Source of the DNA: Bradyrhizobium yuanmingense | GTDB taxonomy: Bacteria; Pseudomonadota; Alphaproteobacteria; Rhizobiales; Xanthobacteraceae | Assembly: GCF_029167105.1 (NCBI RefSeq) | Contig: NZ_JARFML010000012.1 | Location: 174,644-238,643 of the forward strand | Length of the DNA stretch: 64,000 bases | Reading direction: 5' to 3' | In this document: positions 34,252 to 43,100 of the stretch, piece by piece | How the letters are laid out: each line of letters starts with the position of its first letter | Position numbering within the stretch: position 1 is the first letter of the stretch | Translations under genes and position numbers: made by a program | The notes under the pieces: model-generated | Seen by the model: only the letters and a program-made list of their open reading frames with translations | Database searches by the model: none | Told to the model about the DNA's origin: nothing

Positions 34252-34578
34252 TCACCTCCTCCACCGCTCCGCAAACCTGTGCAGCGGCATGAAGGTCTCG
34301 CACAATTCCCGGCCCAGCGGCGTCAGTCCGTAACCTCCACCGTCGCCGAGCTCCACGAAGCCCGCTTCCCGCAGCTCCGTCAGCCGGGCCTGCAGCACCG
34401 TGGGCGAAGCCTCGTCGCAGGCGCTGCGCAGGGCGCGCGAGGTGAGGGGCTCTCCGCGCAACTCCCACAGGATTCGCAAGGCCCAGCGCCGGCCGAGCAG
34501 GTCGAGCAATGCCATGATCGGCCGCCCGGTGTGCGAGCCGCGGACGCTGCGTGTCCGCGATCCAGCCTGCTTCGCCAT
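34252..34578 (-). CDS. HxlR-type winged-helix transcriptional regulator
   Basis: A 108-residue protein with a MarR/HxlR-like winged-helix domain: ALLDLLGRRWALRILWELRGEPLTSRALRSACDEASPTVLQARLTELREAGFVELG is the HxlR core, whose ARLTEL helix is the recognition helix; the GYGLTPLGREL wing ends the domain. It lacks the N-terminal cysteine of redox-sensing family members. The gene is divergent from a carboxymuconolactone decarboxylase-like gene with two matching palindromes in the shared gap, so it probably represses both. Confidence 0.85.
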   Translation of the reverse strand: MAKQAGSRTRSVRGSHTGRPIMALLDLLGRRWALRILWELRGEPLTSRALRSACDEASPTVLQARLTELREAGFVELGDGGGYGLTPLGRELCETFMPLHRFAERWRR

Positions 34579-34596
34579 TGCCGCCTCTTGCGTTTT

Positions 34597-34635
34597 GCTA
34601 CAGATAATGTAGCGTGCTGCTACGATAAATGTAGC
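34597..34635. promoter_or_regulatory. Two tandem palindromic operators between the regulator and its divergent target
   Basis: GCTACAGATAATGTAGC (34597-34613) and GCTACGATAAATGTAGC (34619-34635) each contain GCTAC/GTAGC arms around seven bases. Their starts are 22 bp apart, about two helical turns, so dimers would bind the same DNA face. The pair fills the gap between the start codons at 34578 and 34650. Confidence 0.8.
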
Positions 34636-34649
34636 ATAGAGAATCGGCT

Positions 34650-35201
34650 ATGTCCGAAGCCAGGCCGCGCATCGCGCCGCTCTCGCCGCCTTATCCCCCG
34701 CAGATCCAGGCGCAGTTCGATCGCATCATGCGCGGTGCGCCGCCGCTGGTGCTGTTCCGGGTGATGGCGGGCCATGGCCGGGCCTGGGACAAGTTTCGCG
34801 CCGGCGGGCTGCTTGATCCGGGGCCGCTCTCGCTGCGTCAGCGTGAGATCGTCATCGACCGCACCTGTGCGCTGAACGGATGCGAATACGAATGGGGCGT
34901 GCATGTCGCGATCTTCGCCGGGCCGGCGAAGCTCACCCCGGAGGAAGTGCGTGCGACGGCGCTGGGTGATGCGAATTCGCCCCTTTGGTCGCCGGCCGAG
35001 CAGGCGCTGATCGCAGCCGTGGACGCGCTGCATCATCGCGCGACGTTGAGCGACGACGAATTCGCCGCGCTCTCCGCGCATTACGACGAAGCGCAGATAC
35101 TGGAAATCATGTTGCTGTGCGGCTTCTATCGCACGGTGTCGTATCTGGCGAACGGGCTGCGCTTGCCGCTGGAGCAGAACGCGGCGCGGTTTCCGGAATA
35201 A
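34650..35201 (+). CDS. Carboxymuconolactone decarboxylase-like protein
   Basis: A 183-residue protein of the CMD/AhpD superfamily. The core TCALNGCEYEWGVHV (Cys73, Cys78, His85) corresponds to the family helix, but the cysteines are five residues apart rather than the CxxC pair of AhpD, so a peroxidase-type activity is not expected. The C-terminal LSDDEFAALSAHYDEAQILEIMLLCGFYRTVSYLANGL is typical of the subgroup. Its promoter region holds tandem palindromes facing the HxlR regulator, suggesting induction by a small molecule. The substrate is unknown. Confidence 0.85.
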   Translation: MSEARPRIAPLSPPYPPQIQAQFDRIMRGAPPLVLFRVMAGHGRAWDKFRAGGLLDPGPLSLRQREIVIDRTCALNGCEYEWGVHVAIFAGPAKLTPEEVRATALGDANSPLWSPAEQALIAAVDALHHRATLSDDEFAALSAHYDEAQILEIMLLCGFYRTVSYLANGLRLPLEQNAARFPE

Positions 35202-35210
35202 GTCTCTCCT

Positions 35211-35288
35211 GTCGTTGCGAGCGCAGCGAAGCAATCCAGAATCTTTCCGCGGAGGCAGTCTGGATTGCTGCGCTGCGCTCGCAATGAC
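35211..35288. repeat. Interrupted palindrome, GTCGTTGCGAGCGCAGCGAAGC type
   Basis: GTCGTTGCGAGCGCAGCGAAGCAATCCAG at the left pairs with CTGGATTGCTGCG...CGCTCGCAATGAC at the right. A second, different palindrome begins 31 bases further on. Both lie in the gap between two converging genes. Confidence 0.8.
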
Positions 35289-35318
35289 GGGGAGAGAGGC
35301 GTGCCAGACTCTCCCTCC

Positions 35319-35418
35319 GTCATTCCGGGGCGCGACGAAGTCGCGAGGCCGGAATCCATACTCACGATCGGTGGTTATGGATTCTGGGCTCGCGCCAAGT
35401 GGCGCGCCCCGGAATGAC
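35319..35418. repeat. Interrupted palindrome, GTCATTCCGGGGCGCG type, copy 3
   Basis: Left arm GTCATTCCGGGGCGCG to CGGAATCCAT, right arm ATGGATTCTGGGCTCG to CCCCGGAATGAC. The spacer differs from the other copies. It ends 22 bases before the 3' end of kdsD. Confidence 0.85.
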
Positions 35419-35439
35419 GGCCGCGAGGGACCGCGTGCC

Positions 35440-36447
35440 CTACGCCACGCCCGCGCGCAGCAGATCGTGCAGGTGCACGATCCCCACCACCTTGTTCGCT
35501 TCCGTCACCAACAGCGAGGTGATCTTGCGGGTGTTCAGCACCTCGATCATCTCGGTCGCGAGCATCGAGGGCGGCACGGTCTTGGGCTGCTTCGTCATGA
35601 TCTCGTCGACAGTCACGGTCAGAAGGTCAGGCCGCATGTGGCGGCGCAGATCGCCGTCGGTGATGATGCCGACGGCCTCGCCCGCATCGTTGACGATGCA
35701 GACGCACCCCAAACCTTTCGCCGACATCTCGACCACGGCTTCCGACATCTCGGTTCCGAGTGGCTTGAGCGGAATCTCAGCGCCCGTACGCATGTAGTCG
35801 CGGACGAATTTCAGCATCGCACCCAGCTTGCCGCCGGGGTGGAAATGCGCGAACTCCAGCGCGGTGAAGCCGCGTCCCTCCAGCAGCGCGATCGCGAGCG
35901 CGTCGCCGATCGCGGCCTGCATCAGCGTCGAGGTGGTCGGCGCCAGATTGTGCGGGCAGGCCTCGCGCGCCTTGGGCAGCTCGATCACGAGGTCGGCGGC
36001 CTGGCCGAGCGAGGACGAAGCGTTCGAGGTCACCGCGATCATCGGGATCGCAAAGCGCGCCGAATAGTTCACGAGGTTCTTCATCTCCGGCTGCTCGCCG
36101 GACCAGGACAGTGCCATGATGACGTCGTCGGGCGTGATCATGCCGAGGTCGCCATGACCGGCTTCGGCGGCGTGCACGAAGAAGGAAGGCGTGCCGGTCG
36201 AGGCCAGCGTCGCGGCGATCTTGCGGCCCATATGGCCTGACTTGCCGAGCCCGGTGACGATGACGCGGCCCTTGGCATTGCGGATCAGCTCGACGGCCTT
36301 GGCGAAGGGCTCGCCAAGCGGGCCGCGCAGCGCGGCGGCGAGCGCATTGATGCCGCCGCTCTCCGTCTCCAGGGTGCGGAGCGCGGATTCGACGCTGTCG
36401 GGAATGGAGCCGGATGATTGGGTCATCAGCGGTTTCGAGCTCGGCAT
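35440..36447 (-). CDS. kdsD: Arabinose 5-phosphate isomerase (KdsD/KpsF type)
   Basis: A 335-residue enzyme converting ribulose 5-phosphate to arabinose 5-phosphate, the first step of Kdo synthesis for lipopolysaccharide. The N-terminal SIS domain carries VTGLGKSGHMGRKIAATLASTGTPSFFVHAAEAGHGDLGM, the sugar-phosphate site, and SWSGEQPE-type residues. Two C-terminal CBS domains follow (VCIVNDAGEAVGIITDGDLRRHM and LVTEANKVVGIVHLHDLL). An in-frame ATG at 36426 is an alternative start. It is single, convergent with the CMD-like gene and divergent from the beta-barrel protein gene. Confidence 0.92.
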   Translation of the reverse strand: MPSSKPLMTQSSGSIPDSVESALRTLETESGGINALAAALRGPLGEPFAKAVELIRNAKGRVIVTGLGKSGHMGRKIAATLASTGTPSFFVHAAEAGHGDLGMITPDDVIMALSWSGEQPEMKNLVNYSARFAIPMIAVTSNASSSLGQAADLVIELPKAREACPHNLAPTTSTLMQAAIGDALAIALLEGRGFTALEFAHFHPGGKLGAMLKFVRDYMRTGAEIPLKPLGTEMSEAVVEMSAKGLGCVCIVNDAGEAVGIITDGDLRRHMRPDLLTVTVDEIMTKQPKTVPPSMLATEMIEVLNTRKITSLLVTEANKVVGIVHLHDLLRAGVA

Positions 36448-36637
36448 GATCTGGTCCAGGGAGAGGGGCGTTCGCCCATTGGCGCCTGCTTAGCACGCCC
36501 CGATCAGCGAGGCGACGCGCGCCCGTACGCCCTCAACCGGTCATTAACCATAATTGTTTTAACTCCATTAACGATGGTTCCCGCCAGCCGGCGGGGATGA
36601 TCGAGAAAGTGTTTGATTTCGTTGGGGTAATTCCATC

Positions 36638-38374
36638 GTGGGGTCGTCTCCAGGCAGGGGCCGGAGCACTGTCGCGCATTTCCTGCGCGCGGCTTTGCCG
36701 TGCCTGGTGCTGACCACCCTCGCAAGCAGCCCGGCGGCGGCGCAGAGCCTGACGCCCGACCTGTTCAATCCCAACCGCGGCGCCTTCGCCTCGCCTGACA
36801 CGCTGCCGACCCGCCGCACCGCCGGCGTGCCCCAGGCGCCTTCCGACGCCTTGCCGAAACTGCCTGATCCCAACGCCGACCCGCGCCAGCGCCAGCAGAC
36901 GCCGGCGAGCTCGCGTGTCGGTCAGGTCCCGACCTACGGCCTGCCGGCCGCCACCGGCGCGAGCGGCTCCGGCTACGATTCGCTCAACCGCAAGCGCCAG
37001 CAGCCCAAGCTCTATCCGGGCCAGCCGAAGCCGAAGCGCGCCGGTCCCGGCTCGCCGCCGCCCGCAACGCCGGCCACGACCCTGGGCCCGCCGCGCATCG
37101 CGCCGCCGCCCTCGGAGACCGCGCACAAGGCGCCGGTGCCGGCGGCGATGGCCGGCAACGTGCCCGGCCAGCCGCTGCGCCGCCGTCTCAGGGCCGATGA
37201 CGATCCGTTCGGCGCGGTCGGCGATTACGCCGGCAGCTTCCTGATCAAGGGCGGGCTCGAGCTCTCCGCCGGCTACGACAGCAATCCGACGCGCCTCAAC
37301 AGGCCGGTCGGTTCGCCCGCCTATGTCATCGCGCCCGATCTGCTCGTGGTGTCCGATTGGGAGCGCCACGCACTGGTCGCCGATCTGCGCGGCTCGTTCT
37401 CGGGCTACACCAACGACATGCCGGCGACGATCAACGGCTTCGCCTCGCCATCGCCGGTCGAGGCCAATCGTCCCGATTTCAACGGCCATGTCGACGGCCG
37501 GCTCGACGTCACCCGCGACTTCAAGCTTCTCTCGCAGCTGCGCCTGCGGCTCGCCACCGACAATCCCGGCAGCCCCAACGTGCAGGCCGGCCTGCAGCGA
37601 TATCCGGTCTACGCCGCCTATGGCACGACGCTCGGCTTCGACCAGACCTTCAACCGCTTCCAGGTCGCCGCCGGCGCCACGATCGATCGCACCGCCTACA
37701 CCGATTCCAAGCTCACCGACGGCTCGACCTTCAGCAACGACGACCGCAACTTCAATCAATATGGCGGCGTCGGCCGCTTCTCCTACGACCTCAAGCCCGG
37801 CCTGAAGCCCTTCGTCGAGATCCAGGGCGACAGGCGCGTCCACGACCAGGCCGCCGACCGCAACGGCTATTTCCGCGATTCGAACGGCGGCTATGCCAAG
37901 GTCGGCTCGTCCTTCGAGTTCTCGCGCATCCTCACCGGCGAGATCTCGGTCGGCTATTCCGCGCGCAGCTACACCGATCCGCGCCTCAGCCAGCTCGCGG
38001 GCTTCCTCACCACGGGCTCGCTGATCTGGAGCGCCAGCGGCCTCACCACGGTGAAGTTCTTCACCGACACGCAGATCTCGGAGACCACGGTCCCCGGCTC
38101 ATCCGGCGTCTTGGTCCGCACCTATTCAGCCGAAGTCGACCACGACTTCCGCCGCTGGCTCACTGCGGTCGGCAAGTTCACCTACGGCACGCTCGACTAC
38201 CAGGGCCAGAACCGCAACGACAAGACCTACTCGTTCGAAAGCAACCTGATCTACAAGCTCAACCGCAACATCTGGGTGAAGGGCACGCTGCGCCACGACA
38301 TCCTGAATTCGAGCCAGCCCGGATCGAGCTCGCAGGGCACGGTGGTGCTGCTGGGCGTGAGGCTGCAGAATTGA
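36638..38374 (+). CDS. Outer-membrane beta-barrel protein (BBP2-like) with long Pro-rich N-terminal region
   Basis: A 578-residue exported protein. A signal peptide covers residues about 1-36 (ALPCLVLTTLASSPAAAQS). Residues about 40-190 are Pro/Ala/Arg-rich and low complexity. The rest consists of alternating beta strands rich in Tyr, Phe and Gly (such as ELSAGYDSNPTRL, FVEIQGDRRVH, VGYSARSYTDPRLSQ), ending in a hydrophobic strand with LLGVRLQN, which fits an outer membrane barrel. BBP2-type proteins are often tied to polysaccharide export, and the kdsD neighbour is suggestive, but the function here is unproven. The start is a GTG, and the ribosome site is weak. Confidence 0.75.
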   Translation: MGSSPGRGRSTVAHFLRAALPCLVLTTLASSPAAAQSLTPDLFNPNRGAFASPDTLPTRRTAGVPQAPSDALPKLPDPNADPRQRQQTPASSRVGQVPTYGLPAATGASGSGYDSLNRKRQQPKLYPGQPKPKRAGPGSPPPATPATTLGPPRIAPPPSETAHKAPVPAAMAGNVPGQPLRRRLRADDDPFGAVGDYAGSFLIKGGLELSAGYDSNPTRLNRPVGSPAYVIAPDLLVVSDWERHALVADLRGSFSGYTNDMPATINGFASPSPVEANRPDFNGHVDGRLDVTRDFKLLSQLRLRLATDNPGSPNVQAGLQRYPVYAAYGTTLGFDQTFNRFQVAAGATIDRTAYTDSKLTDGSTFSNDDRNFNQYGGVGRFSYDLKPGLKPFVEIQGDRRVHDQAADRNGYFRDSNGGYAKVGSSFEFSRILTGEISVGYSARSYTDPRLSQLAGFLTTGSLIWSASGLTTVKFFTDTQISETTVPGSSGVLVRTYSAEVDHDFRRWLTAVGKFTYGTLDYQGQNRNDKTYSFESNLIYKLNRNIWVKGTLRHDILNSSQPGSSSQGTVVLLGVRLQN

Positions 38375-38434
38375 GAGCGGCTTGCGCCGAGCGCATTCAG
38401 AGCGATTACGATGCGAGGCACCGCTCTCTCTATC

Positions 38435-38537
38435 GTCCTTCCGGGGCGCGCGAAGCGCGAACCCGGAATCCATTTATCCAGCAACCTTGACGCCCGATGG
38501 ATTCCGGGTTCGCGCAAAGTGCGCGCCCCGGAATGAC
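38435..38537. repeat. Interrupted palindrome, GTCATTCCGGGGCGCG type, copy 4
   Basis: Left arm GTCCTTCCGGGGCGCG to GGAATCCAT, right arm ATGGATTCCGGGTTCG to CCCCGGAATGAC. It lies between convergent genes, six bases from the 3' end of gltD. Confidence 0.85.
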
Positions 38538-38542
38538 CAACT

Positions 38543-39994
38543 CTACCGCGGCAGATCCGTCTTCCCCATCAGGAACGTGTCGATCGAGCGCGCGCACAAC
38601 CGGCCCTCGCGGATCGCCCAGACCACCAGCGACTGGCCTCTCCGCATGTCGCCGGCGGTGAACACGTTCGGGCGCGAGGTCTGGTAGTCCAGCGTGTTGG
38701 CCTTGACGTTGCCGCGCGGGTCGAGCTCGACCGCGAGCAGCTTGAGCAGGCCCTCGTGCACGGGGTGGACGAAGCCCATCGCGAGCAGGACCAGCTCGGC
38801 ATCGAGCTCGAACTCGGTGCCGGCGATCGGCTTGAACTTGTCGTCGACGCGGACGCAGTGCAGCTTCTTGACCTGGCCGTTCTCGCCGGAAAACTTCTGG
38901 GTCAGTACGGCGTATTCGCGCACCGCGCCTTCGGCCTGGCTCGAAGAGGTCCGCATCTTCAGCGGCCAGTTCGGCCAGGTCAGGCCCTTGTTCTCGCGCT
39001 CGGGGGGAGCGGGCATGATCTCGAGCTGGGTCACTGAGAGCGCGCCCTGGCGCAGCGAGGTGCCGATGCAGTCGCTTCCGGTGTCGCCGCCGCCGATGAC
39101 GACGACATGCTTGCCGCCGGCCAGGATCTCCTGGACGCCGCCGAGCGGTTCCTCGGAGACGCGGCGGTTCTGCTGCGGCAGGAAGTCCATGGCGTAATGG
39201 ATGCCGGCGAGCTCGCGGCCGGGGATCGGCAGGTCGCGCGGGGCCTCCGCGCCGCCGGTCAGCGCCACGGCGTCGTACTCGTTGAGCATCTCGCGCGGAT
39301 CGACGTTGCCCTCGGCCCCGACATGGCTGTTGCAGTGGAAGGTGACGCCTTCGGCTTCCATCTGCTTGACGCGGCGGTCGATGACGCCCTTCTCCATCTT
39401 GAAGTCGGGAATGCCGTAACGCAGCAGGCCGCCGGCCTTGGCGAACTTCTCGTAGACGTGGACGTCGTGGCCGGCGCGCGCCAGCTGCTGCGCGCAGGCC
39501 ATGCCGGCGGGACCCGAGCCGATCACGGCGACCTTCTTGCCGGTCTTCTCCGCGGCGACTTCAGGCTTGAGCCAGCCATTGTCCCAGGCGCGGTCGACGA
39601 TCGCGCATTCGATGGTCTTGATGGTGACGGGGTTGTCGTCGATGTTGAGCGTGCAGGACGCCTCGCACGGCGCCGGGCAGATGCGCCCGGTGAACTCCGG
39701 GAAATTGTTGGTCGAGTGCAGGTTGCGCGATGCCTCTTCCCAATTGCCCTGATAGACGAGGTCGTTCCAGTCGGGAATCTGGTTGTTGACCGGGCAGCCC
39801 GGCGTGCCCGGCGCGACCGAGCCGGTGCCGTGGCAATAGGGAATGCCGCAGTTCATGCAGCGCGCGGCCTGATCGCGCACCTCCTTCTCGGAGAGCGGAA
39901 CGACGAATTCCTTGTAATGCTTCACGCGCTCGGCGACCGGGGTGTACTTGCGGTCGTGCCGTTCGATTTCCAGAAAACCCGTGATCTTGCCCAT
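38543..39994 (-). CDS. gltD: Glutamate synthase small (beta) subunit
   Basis: A 483-residue flavoprotein that passes electrons from NADPH to the large subunit, which then makes two glutamates from glutamine and 2-oxoglutarate. N-terminal iron-sulfur cysteines are in RCMNCGIPYCHGTG, PGCPVNN and CPAPCEASC. The FAD site is VAVIGSGPAGMACAQQLARAG and the NADPH site is VVVIGGGDTGSDCIGT. The final AGDMRRGQSLVVWAIREGR is the usual FAD end. It lies downstream of gltB on the same strand, after a 157-base gap that holds a palindromic repeat. Confidence 0.96.
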   Translation of the reverse strand: MGKITGFLEIERHDRKYTPVAERVKHYKEFVVPLSEKEVRDQAARCMNCGIPYCHGTGSVAPGTPGCPVNNQIPDWNDLVYQGNWEEASRNLHSTNNFPEFTGRICPAPCEASCTLNIDDNPVTIKTIECAIVDRAWDNGWLKPEVAAEKTGKKVAVIGSGPAGMACAQQLARAGHDVHVYEKFAKAGGLLRYGIPDFKMEKGVIDRRVKQMEAEGVTFHCNSHVGAEGNVDPREMLNEYDAVALTGGAEAPRDLPIPGRELAGIHYAMDFLPQQNRRVSEEPLGGVQEILAGGKHVVVIGGGDTGSDCIGTSLRQGALSVTQLEIMPAPPERENKGLTWPNWPLKMRTSSSQAEGAVREYAVLTQKFSGENGQVKKLHCVRVDDKFKPIAGTEFELDAELVLLAMGFVHPVHEGLLKLLAVELDPRGNVKANTLDYQTSRPNVFTAGDMRRGQSLVVWAIREGRLCARSIDTFLMGKTDLPR

Positions 39995-40038
39995 TAAACC
40001 CGAAGTCCCTGCCGCTTAAGTTCTTTGTTCTCTCTCTC

Positions 40039-40145
40039 CTCATCCTGAGGAGCGGCGCGCTCTTCGCGCCGCGTCTCCAAGGATGAAGGCCCGGATGGCT
40101 GTCTCATGGTTCGAGACGGCGCTTCGCGCCTCCTCACCATGAGGG
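40039..40145. repeat. Palindromic repeat, CTCATCCTGAGGAGC type, inside the gltBD unit
   Basis: CTCATCCTGAGGAGC begins the element; it contains inner hairpins GGCGCGC-TCTT-GCGCGCC-like and CGAGACGGCGCTTCG and ends near CCATGAGGG. It sits between gltB and gltD and could influence stability of the joint transcript. A second, related copy is at 63779. Confidence 0.7.
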
Positions 40146-40151
40146 CTTTTC

Positions 40152-43100
40152 TTACGCCCCGATCGCGATTTTCGGCTCGGCGTCCGCGTTGGCGGCCATC
40201 TCGCGCAGCGCGCGCCGGTACTCGACCGGCATCACCTTGCGGAATTTGGGCAGCCAGTCCTTCCAATTGGCGAGGATCTCGGCGGCACGCTTGGAGCCGG
40301 TCGCCTTGGCGTGGCGCGAGATCAGGACGTGCAGCCGCTCGACGTCGGAGGCGAGCAGATTCTTGAACACGTCGACCCGGCCATGCGCCTCGAGGTCGCC
40401 GGCGTGGTGATAGGTACCGGCGTTGATCAGCTCCTCCGACAGCACCGGCTCGAGCTCGACCATGCTGAGGTTGCACAGCCTGTCGAAGTCGCCGGCCTCG
40501 TCGAGCACGTAGGCGATACCGCCGGACATGCCGGCCGCGAAGTTGCGCCCGGTCTTGCCAAGCACGACCACGATGCCGCCGGTCATGTATTCGCAGCAAT
40601 GATCGCCGGCGCCCTCGACCACGGCGATCGCGCCCGAGTTACGCACCGCAAAACGCTCGCCGGCGATGCCGCGGAAGTAGCACTCGCCCTCGATCGCGCC
40701 GTACATCACGGTGTTGCCGACGATGATGCTCTCTTCCGGCACGATGGCCGAGTTCCTCGGCGGCTTGACGATGATCTTGCCGCCCGAGAGGCCCTTGCCG
40801 ACATAGTCGTTGCCTTCACCTTCGAGCTCGAAGGTGACGCCGTGGGCGAGCCAGGCGCCGAAGGCCTGACCTGCGGTGCCCGTGAGGCTGACATGGATGG
40901 TGTCGTGCGGCAGGCCGGCATGGCCGTAGATCTTGGCGACCGCGCCGGACAGCATCGCGCCTGCGGAGCGGTTGGTGCTGTTGATGGCGGCCTCGATCTT
41001 CACCGGCGCGCCGCGGTCGAGCGCTGCTTGCGCCTTCTCGATCAGCGTGCGGTCGAGCACCGCCTCCAGATGATGGTTCTGGCGCTCGGAGTGATAGATC
41101 TTCTGGCCCTTCTCTTCCTTCTGCTTGACGAAGAGCTTGGAGAAGTCGAGGCCCTTGGCCTTCCAATGCGCGACCAGCTTGGTCTGGTCGAGCAGCTGCA
41201 CCTGGCCGACCATCTCGTTGAAGGTGCGGAAGCCGAGCGAAGCCATGATCTCGCGGACTTCCTCCGCGACGAAGAAGAAGTAGTTGATCACGTGCTCGGG
41301 CTGGCCGGTGAAGCGCTTGCGCAGGACGGGGTCCTGGGTCGCGACGCCGACCGGGCAGGTGTTGAGATGGCACTTGCGCATCATGATACAGCCGGCCGCA
41401 ATCAAGGGAGCGGTGGCGAAGCCGAACTCGTCGGCGCCCAGCAGTGCGCCGATCACGACGTCACGGCCGGTGCGGAAGCCGCCGTCGACCTGGACCACGA
41501 TGCGGCTGCGCAGCCGCTCGCGCACCAGGGTCTGGTGGGTTTCGGCGAGCCCGATTTCCCACGGCGATCCCGCATGCTTGATCGAGGTCAGGGGCGAAGC
41601 ACCCGTGCCGCCCTCGAAGCCCGCGATGGTGACATGGTCGGCGCGCGCCTTGGCAACGCCCGCGGCGACAGTGCCGACACCGATCTCGGAGACGAGCTTG
41701 ACGGAGACGTCGCCCGTCGGGTTGACGTTCTTGAGGTCGTAGATGAGCTGCGCCAGGTCCTCGATCGAATAGATGTCGTGGTGCGGCGGCGGCGAGATCA
41801 GGCCGACGCCCGGCGTCGAGTGCCGCACTCTGGCGATGGTCGCGTCGACCTTGTGGCCGGGCAGCTGGCCGCCTTCGCCGGGCTTCGCGCCCTGCGCCAT
41901 CTTGATCTGCATCATGTCGGAGTTGACGAGATACTCCGTGGTGACGCCGAAGCGGCCCGAGGCGACCTGCTTAATCGCCGAACGCATGGAATCGCCGTTC
42001 GGCATCGGCTTGAAGCGGTCGGCTTCCTCGCCGCCTTCGCCGGTGTTCGACTTGCCGCCGATCCGGTTCATGGCGATCGCGAGCGTGGTGTGCGCCTCGC
42101 GCGAGATCGAGCCGAAGCTCATCGCACCGGTGGCGAAACGCTTGACGATCTCCTTGGCCGGCTCGACCTGGTCGAGCGGCACGGGCTTGCGCTTCTCCTC
42201 CTCCGCGCCCTTGATCCGGAACAGGCCGCGCAGCGTCAGCAGGCGCTCCGACTGTTCGTTGAGGATCTTGGCGAAGGCGCGGTAGCGCTCCTGCGAATTG
42301 CCACGCGCGGCGTGCTGCAGCAGCGACACCGACTCCGCGGTCCAGGCATGGTCCTCGCCGCGGCTGCGATAGGCATATTCGCCGCCGACATCGAGCGCGG
42401 TCTTGTAGACCTGCGCCTCGCCGAACGCGTCGGCATGACGGCGCACGGCTTCCTCGGCGATCTCGCCAAGGCCGACGCCCTCGACGCGGGTGTGCGTGCC
42501 GGCGAAGAACTTGGCGACGAAGTCTGCCTTGAGGCCGACCGCGTCGAAGATCTGCGCGCCGCAATACGACTGGTAGGTCGAGATGCCCATCTTGGACATC
42601 ACCTTGAGCAGGCCCTTGCCGATCGACTTGATGTAGCGCTTGACGATCTCATAGTCGTCGAGCGAGCCGGGCAGGCGGTCCTTCATCGCGGTGATGGTTT
42701 CGAACGCGAGGTAGGGATTGATCGCCTCGGCGCCGTAGCCGGCAAGGCAGGCGAAGTGATGCACTTCACGCGGCTCGCCGGATTCGACGACGAGGCCGAC
42801 CGAGGTGCGCAGGCCGGTGCGGATCAGGTGATGATGCACGGCGGCGCAGGCCAAAAGCGACGGGATCGGCACGCGGTCGGTGCCGACCATGCGGTCGGAC
42901 AGGATGATGATGTTGACGCCCTCGCGCACCGCGCTTTCGGCGCGCGCGCAGAGCTCGTCCAGCACCTGGTCCATGCCCGCCGCGCCGAGACCGGCGTGGA
43001 AGGTGGTGTCCAGCGTGCGCGACTTGAAGTGCGACTCCGCCACCTCCGAGATCGAGCGGATCTTTTCCAGGTCCGCGTCGGTCAGGATCGGCTGGCGCAC

